Under the pieces are notes generated by a model. The model was not told where the DNA came from. It saw only the letters and a program-made list of their open reading frames with translations, and did not search any database. A DNA stretch of 64,000 bases from Phytohabitans maris (GTDB lineage Bacteria; Actinomycetota; Actinomycetes; Mycobacteriales; Micromonosporaceae): assembly GCF_031085175.1 (NCBI RefSeq), contig NZ_JAVHUY010000016.1, positions 1 to 64,000 of the forward strand, written 5' to 3'. Both the position numbers and the translations under genes were made by a program. Position 1 is the first letter of the stretch, and every line of letters starts with the position of its first letter. This document shows, in pieces, positions 24,890 to 35,186 of the stretch.

Positions 24890-25393
24890 ATGAGAACCCC
24901 GGCCGCCATCTGGACCTGGTCGGTCGATACCCGGCTCCATCCGGCCCGGTTGTGCGCCGCGCTCGAAGCGGTGATCGCCCGGCCCGTGATCCCCCTGGGC
25001 ATCGCCGATCCCGCCCGATTGCCGGCGGAAGCGGTTGTCTGCGACGTCTGGCACACGTCGGGCGACTTCCCCACGATCGTGGAGTGCTACGGCCCACCGG
25101 CCGGCGTGGTCGAAGCGGCCGTGGTCGCCGCGCTCGCCCGGCGGCTCGGCCACCGCTGCCTGGTCGCCGACGACACGCTCAACCCCAGCCGCCACCTGCT
25201 GGCCCTGCCCGACGGCACGCTCCGCCCGGCGCACGTCGACGTCGCCGACACCGAAGACGGGGCGGCACACTCCAACGCCCGGCTGTGCACGATCGCCACG
25301 CAGCGGTGCCGCGAGTCGGAGGAGTGCCGCCGGTCGCGGTGGGAGCCCGACCTCGTGGTCGCGGCGCCCAACCTCGACCTGACCGCGGCCTGA
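24890..25393 (+). CDS. Hypothetical protein, 167 residues
   Basis: A GC-rich frame with coding-like composition between gluA and the DUF2277 gene; I do not recognise the family. It contains IWTWSVDTRLHPARLCAALEAV, VWHTSGDFPTIVECYGPP and a late cysteine cluster (LCTIATQRCRESEECRRSRW), with no signal peptide or membrane segment. ATG 24890 lacks a good ribosome site; GGAGGAG at 24838-24846 is too far upstream. It converges on the DUF2277 gene, with 6 bp between stops. Confidence 0.55.
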   Translation: MRTPAAIWTWSVDTRLHPARLCAALEAVIARPVIPLGIADPARLPAEAVVCDVWHTSGDFPTIVECYGPPAGVVEAAVVAALARRLGHRCLVADDTLNPSRHLLALPDGTLRPAHVDVADTEDGAAHSNARLCTIATQRCRESEECRRSRWEPDLVVAAPNLDLTAA

Positions 25394-25399
25394 CGCGAG

Positions 25400-25678
25400 C
25401 TAACCGCGCCCTGACGCCAGGCGCGCGGCGCGGGCCTTTTCCCGGCGCACGTCGGGCGTGTCCGCGTTCGGGCTGGGACGCACCACGAGATCGGCGAGCA
25501 GCGTCCGCGTCGCGTCGGCCACCGCGGCGACCGCGACCTGGAAGGCCTCGGCGTTGTGGGCGGCCGGGGTACGGAAACCGGAGATCTTGCGAACGTACTG
25601 CAGGGCGGCCGCCTGGATGTCAGCCTCGGTGACCTCCTCGACGAACGGCTCGCGCAGCGTCACGATGCTCCGGCACAT
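25400..25678 (-). CDS. DUF2277 family protein
   Basis: A 92-residue protein matching DUF2277, a small conserved family of unknown function that begins MCRSI and contains [21 protein letters not shown] and [16 protein letters not shown] 25678 is strongly supported: the conserved MCRSI starts there and GGGAGG lies 5 bp upstream. It is divergent from miaB across 55 bp. Longer upstream frames are not supported. Confidence 0.9.
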   Translation of the reverse strand: MCRSIVTLREPFVEEVTEADIQAAALQYVRKISGFRTPAAHNAEAFQVAVAAVADATRTLLADLVVRPSPNADTPDVRREKARAARLASGRG

Positions 25679-25733
25679 ATCCGCCTCCCAGAAAACCAGC
25701 GTCCGTCCTTCGACAGTTAGTCTTGACTCTGCC

Positions 25734-27185
25734 ATGACTACCGCACCCACCGGCAACCCGCGCACCTACCAGGTGCGCACGTACGGCTGCCAGATGAACG
25801 TCCACGACTCCGAGCGCATCTCCGGCCTCATGGAGCAGGCTGGATACGTGCGGGCGAGCGAGTCCGACGAGGCGGACGTGGTGGTCTTCAACACCTGCGC
25901 CGTACGGGAAAACGCCGACAACCGCCTGTACGGCAACCTCGGCCACCTGCGCCCGGTCAAGGACAAGCACCCCGGCATGCAGATCGCGGTCGGCGGCTGC
26001 CTGGCGCAAAAGGACCGGGGCGAGATCGTGAGCCGGGCGCCCTGGGTCGACGTCGTCTTCGGTACGCACAACATCGGCTCGCTCCCGGCCCTGCTCGAGC
26101 GGGCCCGGCACAACTCCGCCGCCGAGGTGGAGATCCTCGAGTCGCTGGAGGTCTTCCCCTCGACGCTGCCGACCCGCCGCGAGTCGACGTACGCGGGATG
26201 GGTCTCGATTTCGGTGGGGTGCAACAACACCTGCACCTTCTGCATCGTCCCGTCGCTGCGCGGCAAGGAAAAGGACCGGCGGCCCGGCGAGGTCCTCGCC
26301 GAGGTCGAGGCGCTGGTCGCCGAGGGCGTGCTGGAGGTGACCCTCCTCGGGCAAAACGTCAACTCGTACGGCGTCGAGTTTGGCGACCGGCTCGCCTTCG
26401 GCAAGCTGCTGCGCGCCACCGGCGGTGTCGAAGGGCTGGAGCGGGTGCGCTTCACCAGCCCGCACCCCAAAGACTTCACCGACGACGTGATCGCCGCGAT
26501 GGCCGAGACGCCGAACGTCTGCCACCAGCTGCACATGCCGTTGCAGTCCGGTTCCGACGCGGTGCTCAAGGCGATGCGCCGCTCGTACCGGGCGGAAAAG
26601 TACCTCGGCATCATCGAGAAGGTGCGCGCGGCGATGCCCGACGCGGCCATCACCACCGACATCATCGTGGGCTTCCCGGGCGAGACCGAGGAGGACTTCG
26701 AGCGGACGCTCGACGTGGTGCGCGCGGCCCGGTTCGCCGGCGCGTTCACGTTCCAGTACTCCAAGCGCCCCGGCACGCCCGCCGCGACCATGCCCGACCA
26801 GCTGCCCAAGCAAGTGGTGCAGGAGCGGTACGAGCGGCTGATGGCCGTGGTCGAAGACGTCACCTGGGCGGAAAACAAGGCGCTGGTCGGCGAGACCGTC
26901 GAGGTGCTGGTGGCCGTGGGCGAGGGGCGCAAGGACGACCGCACCGGACGCCTGTCCGGCCGGGCGCGCGACGGGCGGCTCGTCCACTTCAACACCGACG
27001 GCATCACGCCGCGCCCCGGCGACATCGTGCACACCGTCGTGACGTACGCGGCGCCGCACCACCTCAACGCCGACGGTGCGCCGCTGCACCACCGGCGCAC
27101 CCGGGCCGGCGACGCGTGGGAGTCGGGGCGGGCACCCCGTACCCCCGGGGTGCTGCTCGGGATGCCCGCCGTCCGTCCTGCCTAG
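25734..27185 (+). CDS. miaB: tRNA-2-methylthio-N6-dimethylallyladenosine synthase
   Basis: A 483-residue radical-SAM methylthiotransferase that adds a methylthio group to i6A37 of tRNAs. The N-terminal MTTase domain carries the three cluster cysteines ([24 protein letters not shown]). The radical-SAM CxxxCxxC is GCNNTCTFC (Cys163, Cys167, Cys170), and a TRAM domain lies near 400-470. ATG 25734 has no ribosome site, and TAGTCT at 25718-25723 could place the transcript start within a few bases, so a leaderless message is plausible. miaA, which makes the i6A substrate, is 9 kb downstream. Confidence 0.96.
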   Translation: MTTAPTGNPRTYQVRTYGCQMNVHDSERISGLMEQAGYVRASESDEADVVVFNTCAVRENADNRLYGNLGHLRPVKDKHPGMQIAVGGCLAQKDRGEIVSRAPWVDVVFGTHNIGSLPALLERARHNSAAEVEILESLEVFPSTLPTRRESTYAGWVSISVGCNNTCTFCIVPSLRGKEKDRRPGEVLAEVEALVAEGVLEVTLLGQNVNSYGVEFGDRLAFGKLLRATGGVEGLERVRFTSPHPKDFTDDVIAAMAETPNVCHQLHMPLQSGSDAVLKAMRRSYRAEKYLGIIEKVRAAMPDAAITTDIIVGFPGETEEDFERTLDVVRAARFAGAFTFQYSKRPGTPAATMPDQLPKQVVQERYERLMAVVEDVTWAENKALVGETVEVLVAVGEGRKDDRTGRLSGRARDGRLVHFNTDGITPRPGDIVHTVVTYAAPHHLNADGAPLHHRRTRAGDAWESGRAPRTPGVLLGMPAVRPA

Positions 27186-27219
27186 CGTCCGATCATGCCG
27201 GTTTCGCCGGCGCCGCCGG

Positions 27220-29001
<1,782 letters not shown>

Positions 29002-29022
29002 TCAGTACCCAAAGACAGATTC

Positions 29023-29053
29023 GAGCTACCGCGACGCCCGCCGTGGTCCGGCC
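29023..29053 (-). repeat. Family C fragment, copy C7
   Basis: GAGCTACCGCGACGCCCG followed by CCGTGGTCCGG matches only the outer end of the full repeat; the sequence then diverges. Confidence 0.6.
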
Positions 29054-29142
29054 CCAATGCCACTCACGCCGATTCGTTCAAGCCCCCGGTGAGCTGGTCA
29101 CGCTCGGAGCGCCAGGCCGTCGCCGGCCCGGGCGGTTGTCGA

Positions 29143-29190
29143 GATCGTGGTATCCAGGTGCCCTCGGAGGGGCACTGAAATACCACGATC
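29143..29190. repeat. Family B palindromic repeat, copy 2
   Basis: GATCGTGGTATCCAGGTGCC ... GGGGCACTGAAATACCACGATC. The arms pair with a few mismatches, so this copy is more decayed than the one at 32784. Confidence 0.85.
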
Positions 29191-29275
29191 GCCGACGCGT
29201 CGACCGGTTTTGGGTGTCAAGCCGTCTCGCCCGGCACGGGCTGACCCGTGATCGACTTCGGCTTAGTGGCATCGG

Positions 29276-29433
29276 GTCCAGACCGTTGCTCCCGCGGCGT
29301 CACCTGCCGCGGTCCAAGACCCGCCCCGGCGGGCCTGGCCGGCTCCCCGCAGGGGCTGGGGTGAGATCGCGGACCGCGCGGGGTGAGGCCGCGGGAGCAA
29401 CGGTCCGGACCACCGCGGGCGTCGCGGTAGCCC
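29276..29433. repeat. Two short-form family C fragments in opposite orientation
   Basis: 29276-29318 (minus) reads GTCCAGACCGTTGCTCCCGC with TGCCGCGG; 29368-29433 (plus) reads GGTGAGGCCGCGGGAGCAAC then GGTCCGGACCACCGCGGGCG and GCGGTAGCC. Both lack the 56-bp central module, like the copy at 63530. A GGCTCCCCGCAGGGG unit lies between them. Confidence 0.65.
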
Positions 29434-29502
29434 GAGTCTTCTTTCCAGGTTGGACATGGGACCGGCGCGCCGTCCGCGAAGGTCGGACCCGGCGGGTGAA
29501 GC

Positions 29503-29541
29503 GGCGAGGGCTCCCCAGCCCGCCGCCGGGGAGCCCTCGCC
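29503..29541 (-). terminator. Terminator of the MMPL gene
   Basis: GGCGAGGGCTCCCC (29503-29516) and GGGGAGCCCTCGCC (29528-29541) are perfect 14-bp arms with an 11-base loop, 20 bp beyond the MMPL stop. No T-run follows, as is usual in this GC-rich group. Confidence 0.75.
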
Positions 29542-29561
29542 TCATTGGGAGGAGGAACAGC

Positions 29562-31733
29562 TCAGTGCCGGCCGGCCGCCACCGGCTCGCGTTCCGGTGC
29601 GGGCACGCCGTGCCCGCCGCCCGGTGCGTCGCCGTGCCCGGGCCACCAGGCCTTGTGGCCCAGCAGTGCGGTCAGGCTCGGCACCAGGAACATCGACATG
29701 ACGAACGCGGAAATCGCGATGCCGATCGAGACCGCGAAGCCCATCTCGCTCAGGAACGCGATGCCGGCCAGCATCATCGAGGCGAAGGTGCCGGCCAGGA
29801 TGAGGCCCGCCGAGGCGACCGAGGGGCCGCCGTGCTCGACGGCGAGGTCGGCGGAGGTACGCGGGTCGTTGCCGAGCCTCGCCTCCTCGCGGAGTCGGGC
29901 GATCATCAGGATGTTGTAGTCGGTGCCGATCGCCACCACGAAGAGGTACAGGATCGTGGGGAGCATGAACGACAGGCCGGGCCGGTCGCCGATGCCCTGG
30001 AAGACCAGCACCGTCGCGCCCAGCGTGCTGAAGAAGCCGAGCACCACCGCGAGCATCAGGTAGATCGGCGCGACCAGCGCCCGCAGCAGCAGCGCCAGGA
30101 TGATCGCGATCAGCACGCCGGCGACCGGGAAGATGACCCGCAGGTCGCGGTCGTTGGCGTGGCGTACGTCGGCGAAGATCGAGCTGGCGCCGCCCACGTA
30201 CGCGGTGGTGCCGGCCGGCGCGTCGGCGTGTGCCACGTCGCGGAGTTCGCCGCCGGCGAGGTCGAGCGCCTCGTTCGAGTACGGGCTGGTGGCGAGCAGC
30301 AGGTTGATCTGTGCCGCCGTGCCGTCCTGGCTGAGCGCGGCCTGGGTGCCACCGGGCGCGGGCATGATGCCGCCGACGCCGGGCACCCCCTTGAGCTTGT
30401 TCGCGTACTGGTCCAGTGCCGCCGGGTCGAGCTGCCCGCTGTCGCTGCGCACGTACACCGTGGTGGGGTTGAGCGCGCCCGCCGGGAAGCCGGCCTGCAG
30501 ATCGCGGAAGCCCTGCGACGACTCGGTGTCGTCGGGCAGCTGGGCGGTCTGGTCGTAGTCGGTGGACATGCCGAGCGAGCCGAGCGCGAGCCCGACCATC
30601 ACGAGGCCGGAGACGACCGCGACCACCGCCGGCCGGCGGCCGACGAACTTGCCGATGCCCTGGAACGCGCTGCCCTTCGGCACCCGCTGCCACGACTTGG
30701 ACGGCCAGAAGACGCGCGGGCCGATCAGCGACACCACCGCGGGTACCAGGGTGACCGCGGCCAGCGCCATCACCGCGACGGCGATGGAGAGGCCAGGCCC
30801 CAGGCTGGTGAAGGCGCCGAACACGGCCAGCAGCAGCGCCATGAACGCGATGACGATCGCGGCCGCCGCGGAGGCGATCACCTCGCCCACCCGGGCCACG
30901 GCCTTGACCAGCGCTTCCTTCTTGTCGTCGCCGGCGCGCAGCCGCTCACGGTAGCGGAAGAGCAGGAAGAGGATGTAGTCGGTGCCGACGCCGAACAGCA
31001 CGATGGTCAGGATGATCTGCAGTGACTGGTCCGCCTGCATGCCGGTGGCCCTGGCGACGAGCGCGATCAGGCCGGGGGAGATGGCGCTCACGATGAACAC
31101 CGTGACGATCGGCAGGAGGGCCGCGATCGGACTGCGGTAGATCAACAGCAGCAGCACGATGATGAGCACGATCGTGGCGATGCTGACGATCGTGAGTGCG
31201 TTCTCGAAGGCGTCCTGGTTGTCGAGCTGCATCGCGACGTCACCGGTCACCGCCAGCGTGAGCGGGGTTCCGGCGAGCATGGGCTTGGTCGTGTCGCGGA
31301 TCTGCTGTACGGCGTCGAGGACCTTCTGGTCGTCGGCCAGCCCCTGGATGCCGATGCTGATCAGCTGGACCTGCTTGTTGGGGGAGAGGGCCTCCGGACC
31401 GGTCACCACGCCGGTGACCCGCTCGATGTCGTCGGACTGCACCGTCTTGGCCATCTCGTCGACCTTGGCCTGGTCGGCCTCGGTCAGCGGCTGGCCGTCG
31501 GTCCGGCGTACGACGACGGTCGCGGTGGAGTCGTTGGACTGCGCGAACTTCTCTTCCGCCAGCTCCTGGGCCTTGACCGACTCGTAGCTGCTGGGCAGGA
31601 AGTTTGCCTGGTCACCGGTGGTCACGTCGGACAGGGTGGGGGCGAACACGACGATGCCTACCGCCGCGATGACCCAGGCAAGGATGACCTTCCACGGGTT
31701 GTGGACGACAAAGCGTCCCAACCGTTCGAACAT
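29562..31733 (-). CDS. MMPL-family RND exporter
   Basis: A 723-residue membrane transporter of the MMPL/RND superfamily, which uses the proton gradient to export lipids or drugs. It shows the family layout: one N-terminal helix, an extracellular porter loop, a bundle of five helices (AALLPIVTVFIVSAIS..., GVGTDYILFLLFRYRERL), then the second half (YLFVVAIGTDYNILMIARLREEARLG and SEMGFAVSIGIAISAFVM). GTDY motifs in both halves hold the proton-relay residues. ATG 31733 starts MFERLGRFVVHNPWKVIL. The divergent tetR and a large inverted repeat between them imply repression by that TetR. The cargo is unknown. Confidence 0.93.
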   Translation of the reverse strand: MFERLGRFVVHNPWKVILAWVIAAVGIVVFAPTLSDVTTGDQANFLPSSYESVKAQELAEEKFAQSNDSTATVVVRRTDGQPLTEADQAKVDEMAKTVQSDDIERVTGVVTGPEALSPNKQVQLISIGIQGLADDQKVLDAVQQIRDTTKPMLAGTPLTLAVTGDVAMQLDNQDAFENALTIVSIATIVLIIVLLLLIYRSPIAALLPIVTVFIVSAISPGLIALVARATGMQADQSLQIILTIVLFGVGTDYILFLLFRYRERLRAGDDKKEALVKAVARVGEVIASAAAAIVIAFMALLLAVFGAFTSLGPGLSIAVAVMALAAVTLVPAVVSLIGPRVFWPSKSWQRVPKGSAFQGIGKFVGRRPAVVAVVSGLVMVGLALGSLGMSTDYDQTAQLPDDTESSQGFRDLQAGFPAGALNPTTVYVRSDSGQLDPAALDQYANKLKGVPGVGGIMPAPGGTQAALSQDGTAAQINLLLATSPYSNEALDLAGGELRDVAHADAPAGTTAYVGGASSIFADVRHANDRDLRVIFPVAGVLIAIILALLLRALVAPIYLMLAVVLGFFSTLGATVLVFQGIGDRPGLSFMLPTILYLFVVAIGTDYNILMIARLREEARLGNDPRTSADLAVEHGGPSVASAGLILAGTFASMMLAGIAFLSEMGFAVSIGIAISAFVMSMFLVPSLTALLGHKAWWPGHGDAPGGGHGVPAPEREPVAAGRH

Positions 31734-31762
31734 GACTCCCCCTCAGTCGGCCGTTCGGTCCT

Positions 31763-31800
31763 TACCGTCCGGCAAGTAGATGCCTACCTGCCGCACGGTA
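31763..31800. promoter_or_regulatory. Large inverted-repeat operator between MMPL and tetR
   Basis: TACCGTCCGGCAAGTA (31763-31778) and TACCTGCCGCACGGTA (31785-31800) pair at 14 of 16 positions around a 6-bp spacer. A further half-site TACGGCAAG lies at about 31816. The size and place, directly upstream of the MMPL gene, fit a TetR-family operator. Confidence 0.65.
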
Positions 31801-31949
31801 GATAAGATTTGAGCGTACGGCAAGGAATTTCCCCGCGTATGACCAAGCTCGCAGCACGATGATGCGACAGCCGCGCTGAGAGGCTGCTGAGAGTGCGTAA
31901 CGCGGCTGTTGCTGGGTACGATCGGCGCGCTGAGGAGGTGCGAGAGACC

Positions 31950-32567
31950 GTGGTCGCTGACGACACCAAGGCCCGGATCCGTGCCGTGGCGATGGAGCTG
32001 TTTACAGCTCAGGGATACGAGCAGACCAGCCTGCGCGAGATCGCCGACCGGGTGGGCATGACCAAGGCCTCCCTCTACTACCACTACCCGTCAAAGCAGG
32101 CGCTGCTGCTGGCGTTGATCGAGCCGCTCGTCGACGAGTGGCGGAGCGAGGTCGAGGCGGCCGAGCGCGAGCCGTACGACGCGGCGAACGTCCGCATCTC
32201 CCTCGGCCGCATCCTCGACACGATGATCCGCCACCGCGACGCGTGCGCGATCGTCATGCGCGACACCCCGGCGCTCACCTCGGTCAAGCCGATCCTGCAG
32301 CAGATGATGCAGGTCGCCACCCGGCTGCACACCTGGCTGGCCGGGCCGCACCCGACCGACACCGACCGGATCAAGGCGGTCGCCGCCTCCGAGGTGCTCG
32401 GCGGCGCCGTCTCGTCCGTGGTGACGATCGCCGACATCTCGCCGGTCGTGCTGCGCCAGACCCTGCTCGACTGCGCGATGGGCGTGCTCGACCTGACCCC
32501 GGCGCTGGCACCGGAGGTGCCGGCCCCGGTCGGGAGCCAGCGCGTCCCGGTAAACCAGCGCGCCTAA
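31950..32567 (+). CDS. TetR-family transcriptional regulator
   Basis: A 205-residue TetR regulator with an N-terminal DNA-binding domain (IRAVAMELFTAQGYEQTSLREIADRVGMTKASLYYHY pattern) and a C-terminal ligand domain with an Ala-rich last helix region. GTG 31950 is chosen with AGGAGG 11 bp upstream; GTG 31938 or ATG/GTG further upstream remain possible. It faces the MMPL exporter gene across about 216 bp that contains a strong inverted repeat, so it most likely represses the exporter and itself. The inducer is unknown. Confidence 0.9.
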   Translation: MVADDTKARIRAVAMELFTAQGYEQTSLREIADRVGMTKASLYYHYPSKQALLLALIEPLVDEWRSEVEAAEREPYDAANVRISLGRILDTMIRHRDACAIVMRDTPALTSVKPILQQMMQVATRLHTWLAGPHPTDTDRIKAVAASEVLGGAVSSVVTIADISPVVLRQTLLDCAMGVLDLTPALAPEVPAPVGSQRVPVNQRA

Positions 32568-32630
32568 CCTCTCGACCCTCTCGACCGCCGCCGCGCCAAC
32601 CGCTGGCGAGCCGTCGGCCGCAACCTCTCC

Positions 32631-32729
32631 CTTGATCGGCGTGGACGACAGGGATCGCGGTGCGTGCCTGGCGAATACCTGCCAGGGGCAACGATTCGCC
32701 ACGCACGGCCGGGGCGCCCGTCGATCAAG
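32631..32729. repeat. Nested inverted repeat
   Basis: Outer arms CTTGATCG (32631-32638) and CGATCAAG (32722-32729) enclose inner arms GTGCGTG..GGCGAAT (about 32659-32676) and ATTCGCC-ACGCAC (about 32694-32706). A transcript could fold into a branched stem. It lies 64 bp after the tetR stop and could act as a terminator or small RNA. Confidence 0.55.
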
Positions 32730-32783
32730 GACCTGAGCCCTCTTGGAGCCGGGACGGACGCGCGGACCCGGGTCGGCGTGGGC

Positions 32784-32831
32784 GATCGTGGTATTTGAGT
32801 GCCCCTCCAGGGGCACTCAAATACCACGATC
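32784..32831. repeat. Family B palindromic repeat, copy 3 (perfect)
   Basis: Two 22-bp arms, the left ending TTTGAGTGCCCC and the right beginning GGGGCACTCAAA, are perfectly complementary around a TCCA loop. This is the best-preserved family B copy. Confidence 0.92.
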
Positions 32832-32920
32832 CGCCGCCAACGCGCAGGCCGCGCAGAGCGCCGAAAGCGTGATCATCGCGCGGCCGGGGCCGCGCGAGGC
32901 CAGCGGGCCGTGCGGACCCG

Positions 32921-33044
32921 GGGTTGTGAACCGCGGAGGGTGGGGCCGCGGGAACGCACCCCAAGAAAACGCTCCGCTGCGCTCCACGTTTCCCCGGGGA
33001 CCCCGCGCAACGGTCTGGACCACGACGGGCATCGCGGTAGCTCA
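32921..33044 (+). repeat. Family C mosaic repeat, copy C4 (long form)
   Basis: From GGGTTGTGAACCGCGGAGGG through CCCAAGAAAACGCTCCGCTG to GGGCATCGCGGTAGCTC. It is the longest copy and shares its left end with the reverse copy at 21085-21206. Confidence 0.87.
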
Positions 33045-33072
33045 TGCCCTGGATATAGATCCTCTAATGTTT

Positions 33073-34281
33073 CTAGCTGGTCTGCTCGGCCAGCTTGAGG
33101 AACTGCCGCTTGGACTCCAGGGCCTTCTCCGCGTCGCGGATCCGCTTGGCGTCGCCGGCCGCGCGCGCCCGGTTGAGTCGCTGCTCAGCTTCGGCGACCT
33201 GGTCGCGCATCTGGGCGAGCAGCGGGTTGGCCGAGGGCTCGGTGCGCCGCCACGCCGACTCCATCGCCTGGCGCACCTTGTCGTCGACCGCGCGGAGCCG
33301 GCGGTCGAGCCCGGCGGCCGCCTCGCGGGGGACCCGGCCGGCGTCGTGCCACTGGCCCTGGATCTCGCGGAGCTTGGCCTGCGCGGCCCGCGGGTCGGCG
33401 TCGACGTCGAGCGCCTCCGCCTCGGCCAGCAGCGCCTGCTTGCGGTCGAGGTTTCCGCGCTGCTCGGCGTCACGGGCGGAGAAGACGTCGCTACGCCGGG
33501 TGAAGAACGCGTCCTGCGCCGCCCGGAACCTCTCCCACAGCCGCTGCTCGGCCTCCTTGGAGGCGCGGGGCGCGGCCTTCCACTGGGACATCAGGTCTTT
33601 GAGGCGGGCGGCCGTCGCGGCCCAGTCGGTCGACTCGGCCAGCGACTCGGCCTCGACCACGAGCGCCTCCTTGGCACCCTGTGCCTGCTTGCGCTGCGCG
33701 TCGAGGGTGGCGAAGTGGGCACCCCGCCGCCGGGTGAACGAGTCACGGGCGGCCGCGAACCGCTTCCACAGCTCGCCGTCGGTCTTCTTGTCGACGCCGC
33801 GGATCGTCTTCCACTCGTCGAGGATCTCCTTGAGCCGGTCGCCGGCGGTCTTCCAGCCGGTGGACTCGGCGGCGAGCTTTTCCGCCTCTTCGACGAGCGA
33901 CGTCTTGCGGGCCAGCGCCTCGGCGCGGGCCGCGTCGCGGGCCGCGCGGGCCTCGCCGGCCTTCTGCTCGGCCAGGCTGGCCAGCTTGTCGAGCCGCGCG
34001 CACAGCCCGTCGATGTCGCCGACCACGTGTGCCTCGGCGAGCTCGGTGCGCAGCCGTCGCACGCTGGCGAGGGAGTGGGCCGCGTCGGCGGCGCCCGAGT
34101 TGAGCCGGGCCTCGACGAGGTTGACCTCGGTGACCTTGTCGGCGAACCGGCGGGCGAAGTGGGCCAGTCCCTCCTCGGGCGGCCCGGCCTGCCACGACCC
34201 GACCACACGCTCACCCTCGGCCGTCTTGACGTACACCGTGCCGTCGGCGTCCACTCGACCGAAAGCGGTCCAGTCGCTCAT
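33073..34281 (-). CDS. DUF349 domain protein
   Basis: A 402-residue, highly charged, helical protein with three DUF349 units. Each has the pattern W(K)..G........L...F..A.D.FF.RR, seen at GWKTAGDRLKEILDEWKTI, DWAATAARLKDLMSQWKAAP and the related QAKLREIQGQWHDAGRV stretch. DUF349 proteins are conserved in actinobacteria but have no settled function. The N-terminus (MSDWTAFGRVDADGTVYVKTAEGERVVGSW) is a small beta-rich region. ATG 34281 has no strong ribosome site. It is divergent from the dioxygenase-like gene upstream of miaA. Confidence 0.9.
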   Translation of the reverse strand: MSDWTAFGRVDADGTVYVKTAEGERVVGSWQAGPPEEGLAHFARRFADKVTEVNLVEARLNSGAADAAHSLASVRRLRTELAEAHVVGDIDGLCARLDKLASLAEQKAGEARAARDAARAEALARKTSLVEEAEKLAAESTGWKTAGDRLKEILDEWKTIRGVDKKTDGELWKRFAAARDSFTRRRGAHFATLDAQRKQAQGAKEALVVEAESLAESTDWAATAARLKDLMSQWKAAPRASKEAEQRLWERFRAAQDAFFTRRSDVFSARDAEQRGNLDRKQALLAEAEALDVDADPRAAQAKLREIQGQWHDAGRVPREAAAGLDRRLRAVDDKVRQAMESAWRRTEPSANPLLAQMRDQVAEAEQRLNRARAAGDAKRIRDAEKALESKRQFLKLAEQTS

Positions 34282-34487
34282 GTGCCCATCCTCGTTCTCC
34301 CCGGCGCCGTCGGGTGGGGGTTACCCGGCGGCTACCGCCACAGCGCAGTATGTTTGCAGCGGAGTATCTCCCGGCATTGTCACAGGTCCCACCCGGTCCG
34401 CGTCGAGCGCTAAACGTTGACCGTGACCATACGGTGTCCTTGGTTGGCTTGCGCACGACACAGTTGGGTCGCCGCTACCGTGTGACC

Positions 34488-35186
34488 GTGCCATTGGTCG
34501 CCGCAGCGGTCTGTCCGCATCCGCCCATGATCGTCCCAGAGATCGCGAGCGGTGCGGCTCACGAACTGGACCCACTGCGCACCGCCTGTGCCGTGGCGGT
34601 GCGCCGGCTCGCCGCATCCGGCGCCCGGTCCCTGGTGGTCGTGGGTTGCGATTCATTGACGGTTGACTATAACTTCCCGGTGCGTGCCTCGTTTTCGCGA
34701 TGGGGCCTGCCCGAGCCACCGGGTGAGCCGCCATCGTTGCCGCTCAGCCTGTCGGTTGCGGCGTGGCTGATCAATCGGGCGTTCGTCCCGGTTCTGCCGG
34801 TCACTACGCGTTTCGTCGCGATTGCGGAAAGCGCCTCGGCCGAGGAGTGCGCGGCGTTCGCCCGCCGCCTGGAGCCCGAGGGACCCTGGGCGCTGCTCGC
34901 CATGGGGGACGGCTCGGCCCGCCGGGGGACCGCCGCACCGGGGTACGACGACCCGCGCGCGCTCCCGTACGACGAGGCGGTCGAACGGGCCCTGGCCACC
35001 GCGGACCTGGACGCCCTCCGCGGCCTCGACCCGGCCCTCTCCGCGGAGCTGATGGCCGCCGGGCGGGCGCCGTGGCAGGTGCTGGCGGCGGCCGCGGCGG
35101 GCGGTGAGTGGCGCGCGACCGTGGAGTATTCCGGCGCGCCCTACGGCGTGGCGTACTTCGTGGCGAGTTGGGAGCGGCAGCGGTGA
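34488..35186 (+). CDS. Class III extradiol dioxygenase-like protein
   Basis: A 232-residue protein resembling the LigB-type extradiol dioxygenase fold that often precedes miaA in actinobacteria. Visible segments are LVAAAVCPHPPMIVPE, SLVVVGCDSLTVDY, WALLAMGDGSARRG and GAPYGVAYFVASWE. Metal-ligand histidines typical of active enzymes are mostly missing, so it may not be a dioxygenase. GTG 34488 or GTG 34482 is the start; TACCGT just upstream suggests a leaderless transcript. Its stop overlaps the miaA GTG, so they are coupled. Confidence 0.75.
   Translation: MPLVAAAVCPHPPMIVPEIASGAAHELDPLRTACAVAVRRLAASGARSLVVVGCDSLTVDYNFPVRASFSRWGLPEPPGEPPSLPLSLSVAAWLINRAFVPVLPVTTRFVAIAESASAEECAAFARRLEPEGPWALLAMGDGSARRGTAAPGYDDPRALPYDEAVERALATADLDALRGLDPALSAELMAAGRAPWQVLAAAAAGGEWRATVEYSGAPYGVAYFVASWERQR

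Larger units (their letters stand above)
32568..33072. other. 505-bp spacer between convergent tetR and DUF349 genes
   Basis: No gene is supported. In order it holds a 99-bp nested inverted repeat (32631-32729), a perfect family B palindrome (32784-32831) and a full family C repeat (32921-33044). The rest shows nothing recognisable. Confidence 0.75.
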
